Below are positions 52,489 to 61,185 of a DNA stretch of 64,000 nucleotides, piece after piece. Numbering within the stretch: position 1 is the stretch's first letter; each line of letters begins with the position of its first letter. The DNA comes from Taklimakanibacter deserti. GTDB lineage: Bacteria > Pseudomonadota > Alphaproteobacteria > Rhizobiales > Aestuariivirgaceae. The position numbers were made by a program, and so were the translations under genes. The notes beneath the pieces were generated by a model that made no database searches, was not told where the DNA came from, and was given only the letters and a program-made list of their open reading frames with translations. The stretch spans positions 324,533 to 388,532 of the forward strand of contig QORU01000008.1 in NCBI GenBank assembly GCA_003574785.1, in the 5' to 3' direction.

Positions 52489-53013
52489 CTTAACAGCCAG
52501 AGATAGCTTGCGTTTTCGCGTTTTCTGGTCCGGTTTTCCGGTGCGGCGCTGAGCCTTGAGGAGCTCCTTCTCCGCCTCCATGCCGGCAATGACCGCGGCC
52601 AAGTCGAAGCCCTTGGCGCGCGCATGTTCGGCGAGCTTGCGATAATGGTCGCGGAACTCGTCGAGGCTGTTCTGTGGTAGATTCTCGAGGTCGAGGAGGG
52701 CGTTCTCCGCCCCGCGGCTGGCGCGGATGAGTTCGTCGATCTTGATCTGCAGCGCCTCGGTGTCGCGGTTCTGCGAGTTCTGGATGATGAACACCATCAG
52801 GAAGGTTATGATCGTCGTCGCCGTGTTGACGGTGAGCTGCCACATGTCGGAATAGCCGAGGAAGGGCCCCGCCGCCGCCCATGCGATGATCAGGCAGGCG
52901 GCGAGCGCGAAAGCGACGGGGTTCCCCGCCTGGCGCGCCACCCAGGAGGTCACCTTCGCAAAACGGGCATCGATCTCCTTGCTGCCCGTGCTCTGCTGTT
53001 CGTGTTTTGCCAT
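52480..53013 (-). CDS. Low-affinity iron permease family protein
   Basis: A 177-residue membrane protein of the low-affinity iron permease family (PF04120). Two hydrophobic helices (VAFALAACLIIAWAAAGPFLG and TVNTATTIITFLMVFIIQNS, each near 20 residues, quoted in part) and the conserved QNSQNRDTEALQIKIDELIR are seen. Ion transport by bacterial members is not established. ATG 53013 follows the PRC-barrel stop by 2 nt. Confidence 0.8.
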   Translation of the reverse strand: MAKHEQQSTGSKEIDARFAKVTSWVARQAGNPVAFALAACLIIAWAAAGPFLGYSDMWQLTVNTATTIITFLMVFIIQNSQNRDTEALQIKIDELIRASRGAENALLDLENLPQNSLDEFRDHYRKLAEHARAKGFDLAAVIAGMEAEKELLKAQRRTGKPDQKTRKRKLSLAVKGT

Positions 53014-53015
53014 GG

Positions 53016-53369
53016 CTACCAGTAGTAGGGCACGCCATAATGGTCGTGGATCCGGCTTTCCCAGTTGCGGTCCTGCCACGCATCATCGGTGAATTCAGGC
53101 GCGTCACGCAGCTGCTGTTCGCTGACCGCGGTGCGATAGCCCTCGAGGTCCATATCGTAGGACAGCGCCGACCAGGGCAGGGGATAATGATTGTGGCCGA
53201 GGCCCATGAAGCCGCCGAAGCTCATCACCGCATAGATCACCTGACCGGTCTTCTTGTTGATCATGAGATGATCGATCTTGCCGATCTTCTCGCCCTGGCG
53301 GTCGAAGACGCTGGTTCCCTCCACTTGCTGGGATGAGATCAGATCGTGATTGGGATGGGCGCGTTCCAT
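53016..53369 (-). CDS. Cytosolic PRC-barrel domain protein
   Basis: A 117-residue protein with a PRC-barrel (VFDRQGEKIGKIDHLMINKK, VIYAVMSFGGFMGLGHNHYP) and a short C-terminal Trp/Tyr-rich segment (DHYGVPYYW). No signal peptide. It is the middle gene of the run 53610-52480 and probably shares the EcfG promoter at 53679. Confidence 0.87.
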   Translation of the reverse strand: MERAHPNHDLISSQQVEGTSVFDRQGEKIGKIDHLMINKKTGQVIYAVMSFGGFMGLGHNHYPLPWSALSYDMDLEGYRTAVSEQQLRDAPEFTDDAWQDRNWESRIHDHYGVPYYW

Positions 53370-53384
53370 TGGTTCTCCAGGGAA

Positions 53385-53404
53385 CAGGGCGCCGAAGCGC
53401 CCTG
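53385..53404 (-). terminator. Hairpin between the 53422 gene and the PRC-barrel gene
   Basis: CAGGGCGC and GCGCCCTG form an 8-bp stem around a CGAA loop. Partial termination or mRNA processing is possible. Confidence 0.5.
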
Positions 53405-53421
53405 AGTGATTACCTGAGTGA

Positions 53422-53610
53422 TTAGCGGCTCTGGTCCGGCATTTGCCGTACCGGATCGGGATTGCCCTGCTGGCGATCCTTGTTTGGATCGAAGCCGCCC
53501 TGCTGCTCGCGATCGGGATTCTCGGCCTGCTGTTGTTTCTGGCGCTTATCCTCTTCTTTTTGCTTCTGGCCCTGGACGTGCTTCTGGTCCTGCGGATTAC
53601 GATTGGTCAT
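53422..53610 (-). CDS. Small hydrophilic Gln/Asp-rich protein
   Basis: A 62-residue protein (MTNRNPQDQKHVQGQKQ at the N-terminus) with Gln/Lys/Asp-rich, apparently disordered sequence and no hydrophobic part. Start at 53610 follows a GGAG site. A full EcfG promoter is 68 nt upstream, so stress induction is likely. Similar hydrophilic proteins protect during desiccation or salt stress, but this one has no recognised family. Confidence 0.7.
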   Translation of the reverse strand: MTNRNPQDQKHVQGQKQKEEDKRQKQQQAENPDREQQGGFDPNKDRQQGNPDPVRQMPDQSR

Positions 53611-53678
53611 GATCGTCTCCATATTGGGTAAAAGAAGAGCATCGCGCCCCGGAAGGTGAGCGCGGTACTCGCCGATTC

Positions 53679-53703
53679 AACGCCGGTTATCGGGTTAAGT
53701 TCC
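53679..53703 (-). promoter_or_regulatory. EcfG-type promoter for the 53422 gene
   Basis: GGAAC, 16 nt, CGTT on the minus strand, a full consensus match, 68 nt before the ATG at 53610. Confidence 0.85.
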
Positions 53704-53740
53704 ACGAAACACTAGCCAAATTGGATGGCTTCGCGGGTCG

Positions 53741-54604
53741 CTATCTGCCCCTTGATCTCTTCAGGAGGATGAGGCCCGCCGCGATGATGAGGCCCGCCCC
53801 GATGACCGTATAGGCGTCTGGGATCTCATTGAAGGCATAATAGCCGATGAAGGCCGCGCCGATCAGCTCCAGATACACCAGAGGTGCCAGCATAGAGGCT
53901 TCGGCGAAACGGAAGGCGGCGATCGACAGGAGATGGCAGAGGGCCGAGAACAGGCCGAGGGCGAGGAAGAAGACGAGGTCGTTCCACTGCGGCACGGCCC
54001 AGGTAGCGATGGCTTGCGGCGTCAGCAAGAGCGTGCCGACGGCGCATTGGAATGCAAGCGTGCTCAAGGGATCGCTCCTTTGCGCCGCGAGCCGGGTCGC
54101 CACCAGGTAGATGCCGAAGCACAGGCCGGCAGCGAAAGCGAGCAGGATGCCGGGATTGATCTCAGTGCCTGGCCGCAAGATGACGAGCGCGCCGAGGAAG
54201 CCCAGAACGAGACTGAGCGTCTTGGGCCAAGTCATGCGCTCCTTCAGCACGAAGACCGACAACAGCACCGCGGCGATCGGACCGATGAAGAAGGCGCTGA
54301 TCGCGGTCGCGAGCGGTATGCGCGCCAGAGCGAGGAAATAGAGGGTCATCGATATGACCAGGAACAGCGTGCGCAGGACATGCGAGGCACGCCCTTCTGT
54401 GGGAAAGACCTGTCCGCGGGGGCGCAAGGCGGCGATCGGCAGCACGATCAGCGATGCCACCATATAGCGCGCCCAGCCGAGGAAGAGCGGTGAATAAGCG
54501 GCACTCAGATATTTGGCCAAGCCGTCCACCGTGGGGATGGACAGCATGGCCAGCGTCATGAGCAGGATGCCGGTAGTCGACCGTGAGGATGATTGATTAG
54601 TCAT
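53741..54604 (-). CDS. EamA/DMT family transporter
   Basis: A 287-residue membrane protein with about ten hydrophobic helices in two repeated halves, typical of the drug/metabolite transporter superfamily. Segments such as ARIPLATAISAFFIGPIAAV fit the EamA domain. Substrate unknown. ATG 54604 (MTNQSSS) preferred over 54616. Confidence 0.85.
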   Translation of the reverse strand: MTNQSSSRSTTGILLMTLAMLSIPTVDGLAKYLSAAYSPLFLGWARYMVASLIVLPIAALRPRGQVFPTEGRASHVLRTLFLVISMTLYFLALARIPLATAISAFFIGPIAAVLLSVFVLKERMTWPKTLSLVLGFLGALVILRPGTEINPGILLAFAAGLCFGIYLVATRLAAQRSDPLSTLAFQCAVGTLLLTPQAIATWAVPQWNDLVFFLALGLFSALCHLLSIAAFRFAEASMLAPLVYLELIGAAFIGYYAFNEIPDAYTVIGAGLIIAAGLILLKRSRGR

Positions 54605-54642
54605 GATCTTTGGCAATTACCCTCGGCCGTGAAGCGGGAAGA

Positions 54643-54749
54643 GGGAGGGTGAGGGGCATTTTGTGAATTGTCGATTTCCCGTTTTCGTTTGTGCAACTGG
54701 AGCTCGTGATAGAGCGTTATACGCGCCTTAGAAAGCCCCTCACCTTCCC
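54643..54749. repeat. Inverted repeat between the transporter and SDR genes
   Basis: GGGAGGGTGAGGGGC and GCCCCTCACCTTCCC pair with one mismatch across 107 nt. The GAGGGTGAGGGGC core resembles the arm of the 2245 element. The rest of 54605-54868 holds small hairpins (CTCGCCTTCGCGAAG; CCCCGCTGCGCGGGG) and no gene. Confidence 0.55.
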
Positions 54750-54868
54750 ATTGCTCTCGCCTTCGCGAAGCCAAGGATTTGCTTCGACGGAGAAAGGTAG
54801 CACTGCTTCGGCGGAGCAAGGGCGCAATGGGCCCCTTCCTCTCCCCGCTGCGCGGGGCGAGGATCAAA

Positions 54869-55777
54869 TCAGCGATAGCCCGTCACGTCGATGGGCTTGC
54901 CCGCCTCGCGGACTTCCACGATGAAGCGGAAGGCGTCGGGCCGCGATCCGTCGAGATCGGTGAAGCCATAGACCTGCGCCAACCCGCCGCTCGACAGCGA
55001 TTGCCCGTTGAAACGCGCTCTGTCGGGATCGGCGGCGAGCGCCGCCACCGCGCGTCCGACGAAGCGCGGCGTTTCCGATATCGCGAAATCCGGCACTTTC
55101 GCCGTGGCCTCGCGCCAATTGTCCTCGCGCACGCCAAAATGCTCGAGCATCATCTCCGAGCGCAGCCAGCCGGGCGTGATCGCAACCGATGTCGCGCCAT
55201 GGGGTTTGAGGTCCTTGGCATGCGCCCACGCCATGCGCGTCACCCCGACCTTGGCGAGATCATAGAAGGGCGACAGCCGGTAATGGGTCGCATTGTAGTC
55301 GGCGGTGCCGTCCGTCACCTCGACCAGGAGGCCGCCCGGCCGTTCGATCAGCAAGGGCAGGGCGTGATGCGCGGTGATGAGATGTGTGTCGATGCCGAGG
55401 CGCAAGAGCCTGAGGCCGTTTTCGAGATTGTGCTGCCACACCGCCTTGTTCCATTCGAACAGCTTCTCGCCGCCCCAGATGTCGTTCACCAATATGTCGA
55501 GGCGGCCTTGCTCGTCCCGGATGCGCTGGATGAGCTTGGCGACCTCGGCCGAGACGAGATGATCGACCTCTACGGCGATGCCCTTGCCGCCAAGCGATGA
55601 CACGATCTCGGCGGTTTCCTCGATCGTCTCGGGCCGCTGATATTCGGATGGCTTCAGGCGGGTCGTCCGGCCGGTGACATAGACCGTGGCCCCGGCGGCA
55701 CCCAATTCGGTCGCGATGCCGCGCCCGGCGCCGCGCGTCGCGCCCGCCACAAGCGCGACTTTTCCCTGAAGCTTCAT
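54869..55777 (-). CDS. Short-chain dehydrogenase/reductase
   Basis: A 302-residue SDR. The NAD(P)-binding motif AGATRGAGRGIA opens the protein, with the catalytic YDLAK (YxxxK) near residue 176. Sequence such as IWGGEKLFEWNKAVWQHN is typical of a subgroup of oxidoreductases of unknown substrate. It is divergent from a TetR regulator across a 72-nt gap with a palindromic operator, which likely controls it. Confidence 0.87.
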   Translation of the reverse strand: MKLQGKVALVAGATRGAGRGIATELGAAGATVYVTGRTTRLKPSEYQRPETIEETAEIVSSLGGKGIAVEVDHLVSAEVAKLIQRIRDEQGRLDILVNDIWGGEKLFEWNKAVWQHNLENGLRLLRLGIDTHLITAHHALPLLIERPGGLLVEVTDGTADYNATHYRLSPFYDLAKVGVTRMAWAHAKDLKPHGATSVAITPGWLRSEMMLEHFGVREDNWREATAKVPDFAISETPRFVGRAVAALAADPDRARFNGQSLSSGGLAQVYGFTDLDGSRPDAFRFIVEVREAGKPIDVTGYR

Positions 55778-55826
55778 GACTCTCCTCCAACTGACTGACG
55801 CCTTGCCAATGACCCGCAGAATAATA

Positions 55827-55848
55827 TATAAATGATCGTTCGTTTATA
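55827..55848. promoter_or_regulatory. Putative TetR operator between SDR and tetR genes
   Basis: TATAAA-TGATCGTTCG-TTTATA, an imperfect palindrome ending one base before the TetR ATG. AT-rich compared with surroundings; likely bound by the adjacent repressor and overlapping its promoter. Confidence 0.65.
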
Positions 55849-55849
55849 A

Positions 55850-56422
55850 ATGAAAGTCAAGATGCCGCGTCCAAAAACCCAGTCCGACGAAAAAGTGCTC
55901 GCGGCCGCCCACCGGCTCATCCATCAGGAGGGGCCGGAAGCCTTGACCTTCGCGCGCCTTGCGCAAGCCTGCGGCTTGGCGCCGGCCACCCTGGTACAGC
56001 GCTTCAAGACCAAGGCCGGGCTCATGCAGGCGACCTTGCTCTATGCCTGGGACGGGCTCGATGCCAAGACCGCGCAGCTCGCGGCCAGTATGCCGAGGAC
56101 GCCGCAAGGCGCTGTCCGGCTATTGACGGCGCTTTCGGGCGATTATGGCGGGATCGAATCCTATGCCGAGGGCTTGCTCATCTTGCGCGAGGATCTGCGC
56201 GATCCGGTGCTCCGCGCCCGCGGCACCGCCTGGCGTCGGGCTTTGTCTGAGGCGCTCGACCGCTGCTTCTCAGGAATTCCGTCGGCGCCGAAGGATGTCG
56301 GGCTCCTGATGGCCACGCACTGGCAGGGCTCGCTTCTGTGGTGGGGCTTCGAGCCTGAGGAGGACGTGGCGCGCTTCGTCGAGAAGAGCCTCAAGCGCTT
56401 CGTCGCGGCAATTTCTGCTTGA
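55850..56422 (+). CDS. TetR family regulator
   Basis: A 190-residue repressor with an N-terminal HTH (LIHQEGPEALTFARLAQACG, LAPATLVQRFKTKAGLM). ATG 55850 abuts the operator, so a later start, ATG 55862 (MPRPKT), is possible. Its 3' end overlaps ligD by 32 nt (convergent). It should control itself and the divergent SDR gene. Confidence 0.83.
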   Translation: MKVKMPRPKTQSDEKVLAAAHRLIHQEGPEALTFARLAQACGLAPATLVQRFKTKAGLMQATLLYAWDGLDAKTAQLAASMPRTPQGAVRLLTALSGDYGGIESYAEGLLILREDLRDPVLRARGTAWRRALSEALDRCFSGIPSAPKDVGLLMATHWQGSLLWWGFEPEEDVARFVEKSLKRFVAAISA

Positions 56423-58934
56423 GCGTGAAGAATTGCGCCCAAGGATCGCGCTTGCGGTGGCTGAGCCGCTGGCGGAGATTGTCGATGGTGAAGTGATTGG
56501 CCCTGATGCCGGTCTTGAGCTCGGCCCAGGTGAGCGGCACCGAGATCGTCGCCCCGTTCCGGGCGCGGGTCGAATAGGCGGCGACCGCCGTGGCGCCGCG
56601 TCCGTTGCGCAGATAATCGACGAAGATCCGGCCCTTGCGCCGCGACTTGCTCATCACCGCCAGATACTTCGATGAATCCGCCGCCATCGCTTCGGCGAAT
56701 GTCTTGGTGAAGGCCTTGACCTCCTCCCATTGCGCCTCGGGCACGATCGGGCTCACCACATGGAGGCCCTTGCCGCCCGTGGTCTTGACGAAGCTTTCGA
56801 GGCCGAGCGCCTTGAGCCGCTCCTTGACCTCGACCGCGGCCGCAATGACCTCTTCCCAGGCGACGTCTTCGCCCGGATCGAGATCGAAGATGATCCGGTC
56901 CGGCTGCTCGAGCTTATCGACGCGCGATCCCCAGGGATGGATCTCCAGCACATTGGCTTGCACCAGCGCCAGGAGCCCATCGAGATCGCGTATCGCCATC
57001 ATCGGCTCGGCCTCGCCGACATCGACGGGCTCGAAGGCATTGCCCGCGCCCTCCCACATATGCTTGGCATAGAAGCAGGACTTGCCGACGCCGCCTGGGC
57101 AGCGCACCAGGCTCAGCACCCGGCCGGTGACATGCGGCAGGATCCAGTCGGCGATATCGGTATAGAACTCGGCGAGGCCCTGTTTGGTCATGCCGTCTTG
57201 CGGCCAGAGAATGCGATCGGGATGCGTGAGCTTGGCGCCGCTCGGCACCTCCTTGGCGCGCGTCCCCTTCCGGTTCCAGGGTTCCTCGAGCACGACGTCC
57301 TCTGGCGCCTTGTCCTCGCGGATACCTTTGAAGGCAGCCTGGCGCAAAAGCTTGTCCGGGCTCCAGCCTCTGAACTGGATATCGGCGACGAGGCGGGGCT
57401 CGACCCAGCGCACGCCCTCGAGCGATTCCCGCTCGATCGGCCGCTTGAATTTGGGTTTTGCCGTCTCGATCGCCGAAAGACCGCTACGCAGAGCGAGCGC
57501 CGTCTCGTCGGTGAAACCGGTGCCGGCGCGCCCGGCATGGACGAGCTCCTTGCCTTTGCCCTCATAGAAGCCCAGCACCAGCGAGCCCACCGCCTGGCGC
57601 GAGGTCGAGGACGGCACATAGCCGATGATGATGAACTCATCGCTCAAGGTGCATTTGGACTTGATCCACGTAGTGGTGCGGCCGCTGCGATAGGGCGCAT
57701 CGGCGCGTTTCGAGATCAGCCCTTCGAGCCCCATCTGGCAGGCATGCTGGAAAATGGTGCGGGCGTCGCCCTCGTCCATGTGCTGGCTGTAGCGGATCAA
57801 TGACGATGCGGGAAGCGATTGGCAAATCTCCTCCAGCGCTTCCTTTCGCTCCGTGAGGACGACGCCGGTGAGATTGACGCCTTCGCAATAGAGAAGGTCG
57901 AACAGGAAATAGCCCAGCCGGTCGCGCCGCCCGTCGCGCAGGTCGCTTTGCAAAGCGGTGAAGGTCGATATGCCGCTCTCTTCCTGGGCGACGATCTCGC
58001 CGTCGATCAGGGCGGAGCTCACCGGCAATTGCTCGAGCGCCTTGGCGATGGTCGGAAAGCGCTTTGTCCAATCAAGTCCCGTTCGCGTCAGGAGCTTGAT
58101 CTTGCCGCCATCGATCCGTGCCTGCATGCGATAGCCGTCCTGCTTGATCTCATGCAGCCAGCCCTTGCCGGTGGGCGGCCCATCCTGTGTTTCCGCCAAG
58201 GCGGGCTCGACGAAGACCGGCAGGATGCCCTTCTTGGCGCCTTCAAGCTTGCCGTAGCGCGCGGCCGAGGCGCCGCTTTCCTTCCTGATCTTCTCACGCG
58301 CTTTGTGGTCGGGCCTGACCCGCTTGCGCTTCTCGAGATCCTCATTGGTGAGGCCGGAGATGACGGAGGTGAGCTCGGTTGCGGAAGGCTCGGGATCGGC
58401 GGCGCCGATCGAATATTCATCATCGCCCTTGAACAGCAGCCAGTTGTCCTTGGTCTCGCCGGGTTTCCGCTTCATGCGCACGAAGTGCCAGTGGCCTCTG
58501 AGCCGCTCGCCATTCAGCGCGAAAATGAACTTGCCCTGCTTGATGCCTTCGCGCGGATCGCCATCGGCCATCCAGGTGCCGCGATCCCACACGATCATGG
58601 TGCCGCCGCCATATTCGCCCTTGGGGATGGTGCCTTCCCAGGTGAGATAGTCGAGCGGATGGTCCTCGGTCTGGACCGCGAGGCGCTTGACGCCCGGAAC
58701 CATGCTGATGCCCTTGGCGACGGCCCAGCTCTTGAGCACGCCGTCGAGCTCGAGCCTGAGGTCGAAATGGAGCCGGCGCGCGTCATGGCGCTGAACGGCG
58801 AAGCGCCAGGCCTTCTCTCGGCGGATCTTGGGCTTGGGCTCGGCTGTCCTGGTGAAATCGCGCTTCTCGCGATAGGCCTTGAGACGGCCGGACGCGCGCT
58901 TCTTGGGCTTTTTCGCAGAGCTAGGCGTCGCCAT
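56391..58934 (-). CDS. ligD: DNA ligase D (LigD)
   Basis: An 847-residue multi-domain end-joining enzyme. Order is N-terminal 3'-phosphoesterase (RRLHFDLRLELDGVLKSWAV, ~50-70), ATP-dependent ligase with nucleotidyl Lys K264 (HEIKQDGYRM), then a primase-like polymerase (LTHPDRILWPQDGMTKQGLA; IIFDLDPGEDV near residue 680). It joins double-strand breaks with Ku. ku is 62 nt upstream on the same strand. Three domains in one chain is the usual alphaproteobacterial form. Confidence 0.94.
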   Translation of the reverse strand: MATPSSAKKPKKRASGRLKAYREKRDFTRTAEPKPKIRREKAWRFAVQRHDARRLHFDLRLELDGVLKSWAVAKGISMVPGVKRLAVQTEDHPLDYLTWEGTIPKGEYGGGTMIVWDRGTWMADGDPREGIKQGKFIFALNGERLRGHWHFVRMKRKPGETKDNWLLFKGDDEYSIGAADPEPSATELTSVISGLTNEDLEKRKRVRPDHKAREKIRKESGASAARYGKLEGAKKGILPVFVEPALAETQDGPPTGKGWLHEIKQDGYRMQARIDGGKIKLLTRTGLDWTKRFPTIAKALEQLPVSSALIDGEIVAQEESGISTFTALQSDLRDGRRDRLGYFLFDLLYCEGVNLTGVVLTERKEALEEICQSLPASSLIRYSQHMDEGDARTIFQHACQMGLEGLISKRADAPYRSGRTTTWIKSKCTLSDEFIIIGYVPSSTSRQAVGSLVLGFYEGKGKELVHAGRAGTGFTDETALALRSGLSAIETAKPKFKRPIERESLEGVRWVEPRLVADIQFRGWSPDKLLRQAAFKGIREDKAPEDVVLEEPWNRKGTRAKEVPSGAKLTHPDRILWPQDGMTKQGLAEFYTDIADWILPHVTGRVLSLVRCPGGVGKSCFYAKHMWEGAGNAFEPVDVGEAEPMMAIRDLDGLLALVQANVLEIHPWGSRVDKLEQPDRIIFDLDPGEDVAWEEVIAAAVEVKERLKALGLESFVKTTGGKGLHVVSPIVPEAQWEEVKAFTKTFAEAMAADSSKYLAVMSKSRRKGRIFVDYLRNGRGATAVAAYSTRARNGATISVPLTWAELKTGIRANHFTIDNLRQRLSHRKRDPWAQFFTLKQKLPRRSA

Positions 58935-58996
58935 GCGAGACAGGATCGAGCTTCGTCATGCGACGAACATAAGGCGTTCCGTTTGGGGAAACCAGT

Positions 58997-59878
58997 CTAA
59001 CGCCGGCTGCCGCCGCCCGCCTTCTTCTTCGGCGGGGATTTGTCGCCACCCTTGGCCGTGGCGGCTTTCTGAGCGGCGGGCTCTTTCGCCACCTTGTCGC
59101 CTTTGACGCTCCGCTTCAAGGCATCCATGAGATCGACGACATTGGTGCCGGTCGGCCGGTCTTCCTTTGTGGCGACGATCTTGTGGCCCTTGGCCTTCTC
59201 CTTCACCAGCTCCTGCAGCGCCGTCGAGTAGCGGTTCTTGTACTGCTCGGGTTTGAAGCTCGCAGCCTTGCGGCCGATGAGCTCGCCCGCCAGCGCCACC
59301 ATCTCCGAATCGAGCTTCTGGTCGGGCAGGTCGCCGAAATACTGTGCCGTCGATCTGATCTCGTCGGCATAGCGCATGATATGCATGCCGATGCCCTGGC
59401 TGAGCGGGCCGACGGCGACGAGATATTCGCGTCCCGACATGGTCACCTGGCCGACGCCGAGCTTGCCGCTCTTCTTCAGGGCGTCGCGGATGACGAGATA
59501 GCCTTCGACCGCATGCTCATCGACCGGCACGAGATAATAGGGACGCTCGAAATAGCGCGGATCGATCTCCTCGGTCTCGACGAACTGCTTGAGTTCGAGT
59601 GTTTTCGTGCTTTCGAGCTTGATCGCCGCGAGCTCTTCCGGCTCGAGCGTCACATAGGTGTTCTCGTCGACCTCATAGGCCTTGACGATGTCGGCATTGT
59701 CGATGGGGCCCAGGCCCTTGACGGTCTTGGTGTAATTGATCCTTTGGCCGGTCGGCTTGTGGATCTGGTTGAATTTGATTTCGGCGCCCGGATCGACGGC
59801 ATTGTAGGCGGCGACGCCGACGGAGACGAGGGAGAGCCTGAGGAAACCCTTCCAATAAGCGCGCCCTGGAGCTGCCAT
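58997..59878 (-). CDS. ku: Non-homologous end joining protein Ku
   Basis: A 293-residue bacterial Ku that binds DNA ends and recruits LigD. Typical segments are KGFLRLSLVSVGVAAYNAV, INYTKTVKGLGPIDNADIVK and YLVPVDEHAVEGYLVIRDAL. The C-terminus is Lys/Ala/Pro-rich. ATG 59878 (MAAPGRAYW) chosen over 59890. A GGAAC motif stands upstream, but without a good -10, so an EcfG promoter is not claimed. Confidence 0.94.
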   Translation of the reverse strand: MAAPGRAYWKGFLRLSLVSVGVAAYNAVDPGAEIKFNQIHKPTGQRINYTKTVKGLGPIDNADIVKAYEVDENTYVTLEPEELAAIKLESTKTLELKQFVETEEIDPRYFERPYYLVPVDEHAVEGYLVIRDALKKSGKLGVGQVTMSGREYLVAVGPLSQGIGMHIMRYADEIRSTAQYFGDLPDQKLDSEMVALAGELIGRKAASFKPEQYKNRYSTALQELVKEKAKGHKIVATKEDRPTGTNVVDLMDALKRSVKGDKVAKEPAAQKAATAKGGDKSPPKKKAGGGSRR

Positions 59879-60080
59879 GATACTCACCACTGACCGACCA
59901 AACTTCTATTCAAAGTGTATCGTGTCGTCTGTGGTTCCTCTACGGAAACAAACCGAAAACGCACTATGCGGTTAGCGAATTCTTCCCACAAGATGTGGGT
60001 CCAACCACACGGATCGTCATTGTAATCTTCGAGCCGGGATGCGATTCTGGCGTCCATCGGACATCGAAAGGCGGAAGCTC

Positions 60081-61172
60081 ATGACCCTCAAGCGCCTTGC
60101 TCTTTGTTGCACGCTTCTCGTCGCCTTTTCGGCGGCGGAGTCGGGATCCGCGAATGCCGATTTCCTCACCGACATCAAGCGCGGCGCCAACAAGGTTGGC
60201 CGCGCCATCGGCGAGGGTGTCGAGGATGCGGGCAATGCCATCGGGCGCGGCGCGCGCAAGCTCGGCCGCGACATGGAAAGAGGCTATTGCAAGCTCTCCG
60301 AGAACCGGAAATGCCGCGTCAACAGCAGCGTCGGGCGCGACAAGAAAGGCACCTATGCCTATGACCCGAAGAACCCCAAGAAGAAGTACCGCGGCGATGA
60401 CACCGATCCAAAAGCCACCGATCGTGACAAGGAGCTCAGCAAATTCGCCGCCTATGTGAAGACCAAGGAGTTGACGCCGTCCGAGATCGAGGATCGCGAC
60501 GTCTACAAGTTCCGGCGCTTCCTCTTGCCCAATGCCAAGCTCGGCGAAGGCTTCCCCGAGAAGGAGAAGCTCGTGCCGCCGACCAAGTCGGGCGAGATCC
60601 GCCCCTGCTGCGAGAAGGGCGGTGGCGGCGGCTTCCTCACCGACCGGCTCGACAAGACGAAGCTTCGCTTCTATGGCGGTGCCGATTATCTCACCAAGCC
60701 CGGCGATCCGATTTATGCGACGATCGATGGCTGGGTCGAGATGCGCAAGGATCCGCGCAAGGAATTCCAGGGCCTCATCTTGCGCAACAAGGACGGCTAC
60801 CGCGTCAGCATCTATTTCGTCGAACTGACACCTGAGATCGACAAGGCGCTGAAGGACAAGAGCCGCTATGAGGTGAAGGCTGGCGAGACCGTGCTCGGCA
60901 AGGCCCAGGACCTTCATCCCGTCTATCCGCCGGAAGTGCCCAACCACGTCCATGTCATCATGTCGGACCCGAAGGGCAATCCCATCGATCCGTCCGGCAA
61001 GATCCTGCTCGAGCGCGCGCCGAAATCGGTGCCTGAGAAAATGCCCGAGAAGAAAGCCCCCGAGGCGAAAACATCTGAGACGAAGACACCTAAGACGAAA
61101 GCACCTGAGACGAAAGCACCTGAGACGAAACCACCCGAGACGAAGGCACCCGAGACGACAGCCAAGCCCTAA
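60081..61172 (+). CDS. Secreted M23-like domain protein with altered metal site
   Basis: A 363-residue exported protein. Signal peptide (LALCCTLLVAFSAAESGSANA), a GRGARKLGRDMERG-type basic stretch, then a C-terminal LytM-like domain: FYGGADYLTKPGDPIYATID and NHVHVIM. In M23 peptidases the first motif is HxGxD; here Y198 replaces His while D202 and H289/H291 remain. Peptidase activity is therefore doubtful. The tail has about seven PETKA-type five-residue repeats. GGCGGAAG precedes ATG 60081. Confidence 0.65.
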   Translation: MTLKRLALCCTLLVAFSAAESGSANADFLTDIKRGANKVGRAIGEGVEDAGNAIGRGARKLGRDMERGYCKLSENRKCRVNSSVGRDKKGTYAYDPKNPKKKYRGDDTDPKATDRDKELSKFAAYVKTKELTPSEIEDRDVYKFRRFLLPNAKLGEGFPEKEKLVPPTKSGEIRPCCEKGGGGGFLTDRLDKTKLRFYGGADYLTKPGDPIYATIDGWVEMRKDPRKEFQGLILRNKDGYRVSIYFVELTPEIDKALKDKSRYEVKAGETVLGKAQDLHPVYPPEVPNHVHVIMSDPKGNPIDPSGKILLERAPKSVPEKMPEKKAPEAKTSETKTPKTKAPETKAPETKPPETKAPETTAKP

Positions 61173-61185
61173 GGGGAGAAGGCCG

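Noticed and set aside
59925..59960. Possible EcfG promoter before ku
   Set aside because: GGAAC is present on the minus strand but the -10 region reads CACT/ACTT, so the match is incomplete.
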